This document shows, piece by piece, positions 58,684 through 64,000 of a stretch of 64,000 nt of DNA. Position 1 is the first letter of the stretch, and every line of letters starts with the position of its first letter. Source of the stretch: Ulota crispa (Eukaryota > Streptophyta > Bryopsida > Orthotrichales > Orthotrichaceae); contig OY987250.1 of assembly GCA_963920765.1 (NCBI GenBank), positions 8,742,001 through 8,806,000 of the forward strand, given 5' to 3'. The notes under the pieces are model-generated. The model worked only from the letters and a program-made list of their open reading frames with translations. It did no database searches and was not told where the DNA came from. Made by a program: the position numbers and the translations under genes.

Positions 58684-59412
58684 TTAACCCCTAAAGGACC
58701 AAGCCCTCATTTTAGGGACAAATGGGATTTTGGGCATGTACCTATGGCTAAACTACTTTGCGTGATTTTTTGAAATATTTATAGATGATGGGGAATTCAA
58801 AGATTTATGTGGGCATCTAATTTTTTCTTCATTCTGATGTTTATTGAAGAAGTTAAAAATGAAATTTTAGAAATCAGGCTAGATTGGGCAGCTGAAAAAC
58901 TTCTTTAAAAATTGCTTTAAAAAAAAAATATATATATATGAAGTAGGTTCTTTAGACTTATACATACATAGGGAGCTTTGAATCATTCAATTTTGATTGA
59001 TGAGATGAAAGTTATGATAAATTTTTGTTTGCGGGTAGGTGTGGTTTCTCTCAAGACCACACCTACCCGCAACAAAAATTTATCATAACTTTCATCTCAT
59101 CAATCAAAATTGAATGATTCAAAGCTCCTTATGTATGTATAAGTCTAAAGAGCCTATTTCATATTTTTATATTTTTTAAATGCAAATTTTAAAGAAGTTT
59201 TTTGGCTGCCCGATCTTGCTTGTTTTTGGAAATTCATTCTGAATTTCTTTCAATAAATGTCAAAATGAAGAAAAAATTAGATGCCCACATAGATATTTGA
59301 ATTCCACACTTTTAATAAAAGTTTCAGAAAATCACAAAAAGTAGATTAGCTATAGGTACATGCCCAAAATCCATTTGTTCCCCAAGGGAACAATTAGTCC
59401 TTTAGGGGTTAA
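58684..59412. mobile_element. Foldback TTAA element FB4
   Basis: Flanked by perfect TTAA (58684-58687, 59409-59412), 729 bp, ends CCCCTAAAGGACCAAGCCC and GTCCTTTAGGGG. Mirror-image arms meet near 59045-59055 (GCGGGTAGGTGTGGT-TTCTC-AAGACCACACCTACCCGC). It sits in an H repeat. The empty site reads AGGTTGCCTTAACAATTAGG at about 9470-9492 (minus strand). Confidence 0.88.
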
Positions 59413-59630
59413 CAATTAGGTTACTTTACCATGGCAAAATTATCTCATAACTAACCTTGGCTACCTAGAGGGCCACGCAACTCTATTTATGCTACAGTAA
59501 TGCTTGGTTTTGTGTAAAGTTCCAGCCTTTTTGCTCCTTGACTTTGGTGCTTGTTGCTATGCTCAACTTGTGCTTGCCTCCTCCATTATTTATCACAATA
59601 ATTATTGACATTAATAATTATTGACAAAAA

Positions 59631-60574
59631 TTAACCCCTAAAGGACTGAGCCTTTTTTTTTGTCAAAACCATTGAAAACTACCACTTCTAGAGGATGTGT
59701 AAGAAGGTAGGTTCTTTTTTTCTTTTTTGGGAAATCCAACTATAGGATCTTGCCTTAGACTAGAAGAGTTACTTGTGGGAAAAAAAATCAGATCATTCTA
59801 GATAGAGATGAGGGAGATATTTACATCTAAAGTGAAAATTAAGGTTTTTTTTCCCTGCTGTTCAAAAAATTTAAAAGCCTTTGACTACTCTTACATGAAA
59901 AAAAATTACTCTACACAAAGTTGAGGTTTATTTTTTCCATGTAGAAGACCAAGTTAGGCATGTGTGGGAGAATTTTCAAATCAATTGGAACTATACAACA
60001 CATGGGGAAAAAAATAGTAAGTAAGAAGAAGTAGAGAATGAGTCAAATCACTAAATTGTTAAGAATTTAGTTATTGAAATGAAAAATGCAAATCCCAATG
60101 GTTATAATGTTGTAATAAACAATCTATTTCTTTTGGTTTAGCTTTTTTTCCAAAATATTGAAAATTGTGGAAAATACAAGACTTCAAAGTTTATTTTGGA
60201 GTAGAGGATTTGTAACTGCCTACAAACTAAAACATCTCATAACTTTCATCTCATTGATTGAATGGAATGATTCAAAGCTTCCCACATGTAAAAAAATCTA
60301 AAGAACCAATTTTGAATTTTAATTTCAAAGAAATGGAAATTTTAAAGAAGTTTTTGGGTTGCCCAAATTGCCCTCCCACCGTCGGGCAGCAAAAATTCTT
60401 GCATAACTTCTTTGTTGAATGTCATAATGAGGAAAAAGTTAGATGCCCACATAGATCTTTGAATTCCCCATCTTCCATAAAAGTTTTAGAAAATTACACA
60501 AAGTAGTTTAGCCATAGGTACATGCCCAAAATCCCCATTGTCCCTCGAAGGGACAATAGTCCTTTAGGGGTTGT
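59631..60574 (+). mobile_element. A-family TTAA element (A6), nested in an H repeat
   Basis: Left flank TTAA, right flank TTGT, ends CCCCTAAAGGACTGAGCC and TAGTCCTTTAGGGG, 944 bp. The interior follows A2 and A5. The empty site in the H copy at about 9265-9290 (minus strand) reads GACAAAAATTACTATAGTC. Here the element stands between GACAAAAATTAA and TTGTAGTC. Confidence 0.82.
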
Positions 60575-60990
60575 AGTCTTGGTAAATATTCAAATAGTGT
60601 GAAATGTCAAGAAATTAGTATGGGGCAACCTAAATGCATTATTTGGTGTACACTAAAAAGAGCTTTGAGGTTACCTTAACAATTAGGTTGCTTTACCCTA
60701 GAAAGTTACTTGGTAACTCATCACTTGACCGCTTGGAGGTGCATGCAACTCTCTAAACACTTGGATTTCACATGTTTTACAACTTGGAAGCCGCTATTTT
60801 GTTTTTCCATAGCTAGGTTGCCAAGCCCTTTAAATTATATTTCTTGCAATAAGTATTGATGAAAGTTATAGTAGGAGCAGTAACTACTTAAATAGTGTGA
60901 AATGTCAAGAAATTAGTATGGTGCAACCTAAATGCACTATTTGGTGTAGATGTAGTAGAGTAGTCAAAGGATGTGGTAGACATATCAATT

Positions 60991-61427
60991 CCACATTAAA
61001 AAAGGGAAAATTTTATGAATACCCCTGAAGTTTGAAATATTCTCATAAATACCCCTGCTTTTTCAAAATATCGTAAATACCCCTACTTTTTCAAAATATC
61101 ATAAATACCCTTTGACCAAAAAATTTAGGCGTTTGTTTTGTTGTGCATGCCACTTCCATTCTTCCTTTGTGCGCATGCACAATAAGAAAGAAGTAGTTGT
61201 ATGCACAAAAGGAGAAGGAAGTGACATGCATAACAAAACAAAAGACATAAATTTTTGGTCCAAGAATATTTGTGATATTTTTGAAAGAGCGGGGGAGCCT
61301 ATGAAAATATTACAAACTTCAAGGATATCCATGAAATTTTTTCCTGTCATAAATATTAGACATATATTAGGTGTGGTAAAATAGTTGAAAGGGTGTGATA
61401 CAGATGTGTGGTAATATAGACATAAAC

Positions 61428-61430
<3 letters not shown>
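60991..61430. repeat. Foldback with internal 28-bp tandem repeat
   Basis: Inverted arms: TTGACCAAAAAATTTAGGCG with GTTTTGTTGTGCATGCCACTT against AAGTGACATGCATAACAAAAC with AAATTTTTGGTCCAA, spanning about 61001-61345. The left arm has 2.4 units of a 28-bp repeat (GTAAATACCCCTACTTTTTC) at 61045-61110. Fragments of C-family-like ends (GATGTGGTAGACATATCAATT; AAAGGGTGTGATACAGATG) lie on either side. ORFs in both directions are arm artefacts. Confidence 0.65.

Positions 61431-61452
<22 letters not shown>
61428..61452. repeat. (TA)n microsatellite
   Basis: An alternating TA run of about 25 bp, roughly 670 bp upstream of the SWI3-like start codon. Confidence 0.9.
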
Positions 61453-61459
<7 letters not shown>

Positions 61460-62125
61460 ATAAAAGAACAAAAAGAGTAGAGAAAATAAAGCGGGAGGAA
61501 TCTCGCAAGAGTGACGATTGGAAGTAAAGCAGACTCCCAAGTCCACCCACCCTACTCCACAGCTCGACTCCCCCTCTCAACTTACCAGTTACCACCAACT
61601 CCCCCGTCCTTCACTCGCAAGTCGCAAGCATGATCAGCACCAACACAACACACACACCGGAGCCATACATTTCTACACAAATTTTGCAATACCAATCACC
61701 TACTGCAGCAGCAGCAATAGCAGCAGCAGCTCAACTGCAAGCCCGACATCACGATGAGCAAGTCCCGTTAAGAAGCTTTCAACGAAGCCAAGGCCACACC
61801 ACAACAACACCATCAAACAGAACAATGGAATCCTAAGCAGCGAGCGAGCCAGCAATCATTTGGCCAACCACCTTGCGTTAAGCTTACTCCCCGACCGAGT
61901 GTGCGCGCGCGCGGGCGAGAGAGAGCGAGAGAGACAGAGCAGAGCAACCCTGGCTATGGCGTGGGGGCTTGGGAGAGATGCGTGGTAATGAAGACCCGGG
62001 GTTGTGACCCGTGGTGCTCAAATGGTGCTCAGCCAGGGTTTGATGTGTTGGTGGAGGTAGTGGTGCCGTTTTCAGGGTTTGAGTGAGCGAGCGAGCGAGT
62101 GAGTGAGTTCGTCGCGTTGCTCTGC
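61453..62125 (+). promoter_or_regulatory. Promoter and leader of the SWI3-like gene
   Basis: The region becomes CT-, CA- and GA-rich from about 61500. It contains a GCGCGCGC run and a GAGAGAGCGAGAGAGAC tract near 61905-61935, plus GAGCGAGCGAGCGAGTGAG at about 62085, typical of plant leaders. Overlapping ORFs on both strands are low-complexity artefacts. The transcription start is not placed. Confidence 0.45.
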
Positions 62126-64000
62126 TCATGGCCGCGCGGCGAGCTGCTGCGGCGTCTCCTGCTGGTGAGTGTCGTGTTTTCCTTCTCTTCGTGCTGGTGG
62201 ATTTTTTCAGGTTTCAGGTTTTTTCGAGTTAGGTAGGGATTCGAATCGTTCGTGGCATGAATTGTACTGCGGAGGTTTTTTTTTTTTTTCAGGTTTTGAA
62301 AGGGGTTTGGTTTTGTAGTGGTAGTGGTTGTTATTTTGAGGATCGTTATTGAGGAGTTGGTTTTTATAAAGAAGAGCTCTATTGCGAACTGTTGCGAATG
62401 AGAGTTTAGGGTGCGAGTTGGACGGTGTGGCTGTTTTGCACGTTTTTTGAGAGTAGGACAATTTAACACGCCGCGATGAATCCTTCACGTTCGAGAAAAT
62501 TAGGGAGAGTAGGTTTAGCGCATTGAGCCACGAGATCACTTACCATCGCCCTGATGAATTAGGATCGGAAGCTTCATCATCTTCAAGTCGATGGCACTTT
62601 TTGTAGCTCAGATATGGAAGCACAAGCGAATGCCGGAATCTTGTCGATGGTGAGTCGGTGGTGGTAATTGAAACACTCCTTGTTGTTCGCAGCTGATGCC
62701 TCGGTTGTCAGAAATAATCGTCGTCGAAATTGTGTAGAAAACACTATAAACTAGGTTATGAAAAGTGACGGGCAGATTCTTCGTCTTTTTTTCCAACGGC
62801 AATGGTGTTTACGGGATCTTGTCGTGTAGGGTTGAAGATCAAAGTGAAGGCAGGAGTGAAGGCGAGCAGCAAGGAAGGGCCTCCACAAGAGAGTGGCGAG
62901 GCTGCTGAGCCGGCGGACCACGGCGTCGTCACGAACAGCAACGCGAGAATGCTGAAGCGCAAGCGGTTAACCCCGCCGGGGTCGCCGGCTGTCAGCAAGA
63001 GACCACCCCGAGGCGAGTCTCCACACACGACGACCGCCAACGGCGAGCCAGCCGAGCCAGTGCCGAAGAAGCTCGCGTCCAACATCACCGATCTCAATGC
63101 TGTCAACAACAAGCAGGACGTTACAAAACCTGATGAATTGCTGGAGCCAGGGACGGAGAGAAAGCTGGACTCTGGAATTAAAGCTTGTTCAAACTTACAG
63201 GGCGATTTGCAAGTGAGCACCGGGGCACCAGCAGCAGCAGCAGCAGGAGTGGCAAGCGCTGCTCCGAAAGCAGATGTGAATGCCTCCGGTGATCAATCGG
63301 TGGCTCCTGGAGTGCAGGTGTCATCGTCTTTGGCTACATCAAGTGTCACAACGCAAGCGGAGAACGAGAAGCACCATACCGTTCCCAGTCATGCTGGTAG
63401 GATAAGAAACAGCTTCTTTCTCAGCTTTTCTCGTTGTTTTCTGTCTTTTGGTGATGTTTTAGAAGCTTTTTTGGTCATGCTGGTAGGATACCAGCGTCTT
63501 TCTCAGCTTTTCTCACTGTTCTCTGTGTACCGTTGGTGATGTTTTAGAAGCTTTTTTGGTCATGCTGGTAAAGAGGAGATTTTTATCGTGCTTAGGTTTT
63601 GTGTTGTGTTGTTTTCACAGGTTGGTATTCATGGACGGAAATACACACACTGGAGAAGAGGGGTTTGCCGGAGTTTTTCAGTGGCAAAGTGCCGGGGACT
63701 TCCCCGGAGTTGTACATGGAACACAGGAATACAATTATGAAGAAATACCGGGAGCATTTGGGGACGGTGATCACCGTGGCTGATGTGCAAGAGCATCTCA
63801 GTGGTGTGGATGAGAAAGCCATCTATCGAATTATGGAGTTTCTGGATCATTGGGGTCTGATTAACTATCATGCTTCGGCTGAGTTTCTGCCTTCTTGGAA
63901 GCACTGCTCTCCTGTTGTGGAGTCTGATGCAGCGCTTATGATGCAAGCCTTGCCACGGAAAGGTTCAAGTTTGTATCATTTTGATTCAGCTGGTGCTCCT
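62126..64000 (+). CDS. SWI3-type chromatin remodelling subunit, 5' part
   Basis: SWIRM-domain core subunit of SWI/SNF complexes, most like plant SWI3C/SWI3D; it runs past the window end. Proposed exons: 62126-62162 (MAARRAAAASPA), 62830-63396 and 63621 onward. Phases match (1, then 1), and the donors and acceptors are CTG-GTGAGT, GTGTAG, CTG-GTAGGA and TTTTCACAG. An alternative is initiation at ATG 62802 without the first intron. Residues about 14-200 are low-complexity, with a basic patch (ARMLKRKRLTPPGSP) and an Ala run. The SWIRM domain starts at about residue 202 (GWYSWTEIHTLEKRGLP) and includes SPELYMEHRN and IMEFLDHWGLINYH. SANT and ZZ domains expected of SWI3D would lie beyond the window, so the paralogue cannot be fixed. 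Confidence 0.85.
63385..63575 (+). repeat. Tandem repeat duplicating the exon 2 splice donor
   Basis: A unit of about 86 bp occurs twice plus a third start: TCATGCTGGTA at 63389, 63475 and 63560. The first two share GTAGGATA at the donor, and both carry CTTTCTCAGCTTTTCTC and GTGATGTTTTAGAAGC. The first copy ends exon 2; the others lie in the intron. Confidence 0.85.

Larger units (their letters stand above)
58640..60990 (+). repeat. H-family repeat split by two TTAA insertions
   Basis: Segments 58640-58687, 59409-59634 and 60571-60670 align in order with the uninterrupted minus-strand copy at 9215-9525. The intervening blocks are foldback FB4 and element A6. A further partial copy follows at 60660-60970 (TTACCTTAACAATTAGGTT, AAATGTCAAGAAATTAGTATGG). 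The class of H is unknown. Confidence 0.7.

Noticed and set aside
1..60574. CCCTAAA/TTTAGGG words as interstitial telomeric repeats
   Set aside because: They occur singly at element ends with an extra C or G and TTAA outside, never in tandem, so they are terminal inverted repeats.
61518..62539. Several overlapping ORFs upstream of the SWI3-like gene
   Set aside because: Low-complexity CT/GA-rich leader gives long chance frames on both strands, with no domain features.
1..64000. CRISPR arrays, operons or bacterial ribosome binding sites
   Set aside because: The window is plant nuclear DNA with spliced genes. No spaced direct-repeat array was seen; the tandem repeats found are contiguous.

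Overview
This window is nuclear DNA from a land plant. Five protein-coding loci carry plant-type GT-AG introns, and the proteins match plant families: mitochondrial FTSH4, Golgi membrin MEMB11, chloroplast IREG3/MAR1, PDCD2 and SWI3. Introns are short (mostly 66-300 nt), intergenic DNA is very AT-rich, and genes are spaced at about 10 kb. Together these look most like a bryophyte (perhaps a moss), but the species cannot be fixed from the sequence alone.

Layout. 1-13.7 kb is gene-free and packed with nested transposable elements. 14.9-18.2 kb (minus) is an FTSH4-type i-AAA protease, with a probable untranslated leader exon near 19.24 kb. 20.8-22.3 kb holds further elements. 23.0-24.5 kb (plus) is a two-exon membrin SNARE behind a 133-bp tandem leader repeat. 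24.9-34.0 kb is repeats, including a 2.2-kb giant palindrome. 34.4-39.2 kb (minus) is a chloroplast-type ferroportin-like transporter (IREG3/MAR1) with a duplicated exon. 40.8-46.1 kb is repeats and MITEs. 47.9-49.2 kb (minus) is an intronless PDCD2. 52.3-55.5 kb is a CACTA transposon with a decayed gene inside. 56.8-61.4 kb is nested elements. 62.1 kb to the window end (plus) is the 5' part of a SWI3-type chromatin remodelling subunit.

The genes do not form a pathway. They are unlinked housekeeping genes: mitochondrial protein quality control, ER-Golgi transport, plastid metal transport, ribosomal-protein chaperoning and chromatin remodelling.

Two things stand out. First, the IREG3/MAR1 gene has two adjacent homologous 125-nt exons separated by only 66 nt. 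Each fits the same reading frame, but including both or neither breaks it, which is the signature of mutually exclusive splicing over transmembrane helix 1. Second, about a quarter of the window (roughly 16 kb by my tally) consists of elements with CCCCTAAAGG-like inverted termini flanked by TTAA. The window itself contains related copies without the insertions, and these show TTAA target duplication directly. This is the behaviour of the piggyBac superfamily, which would be remarkable in a plant. Several of these elements have become near-perfect foldbacks made of two inverted copies of one element half.
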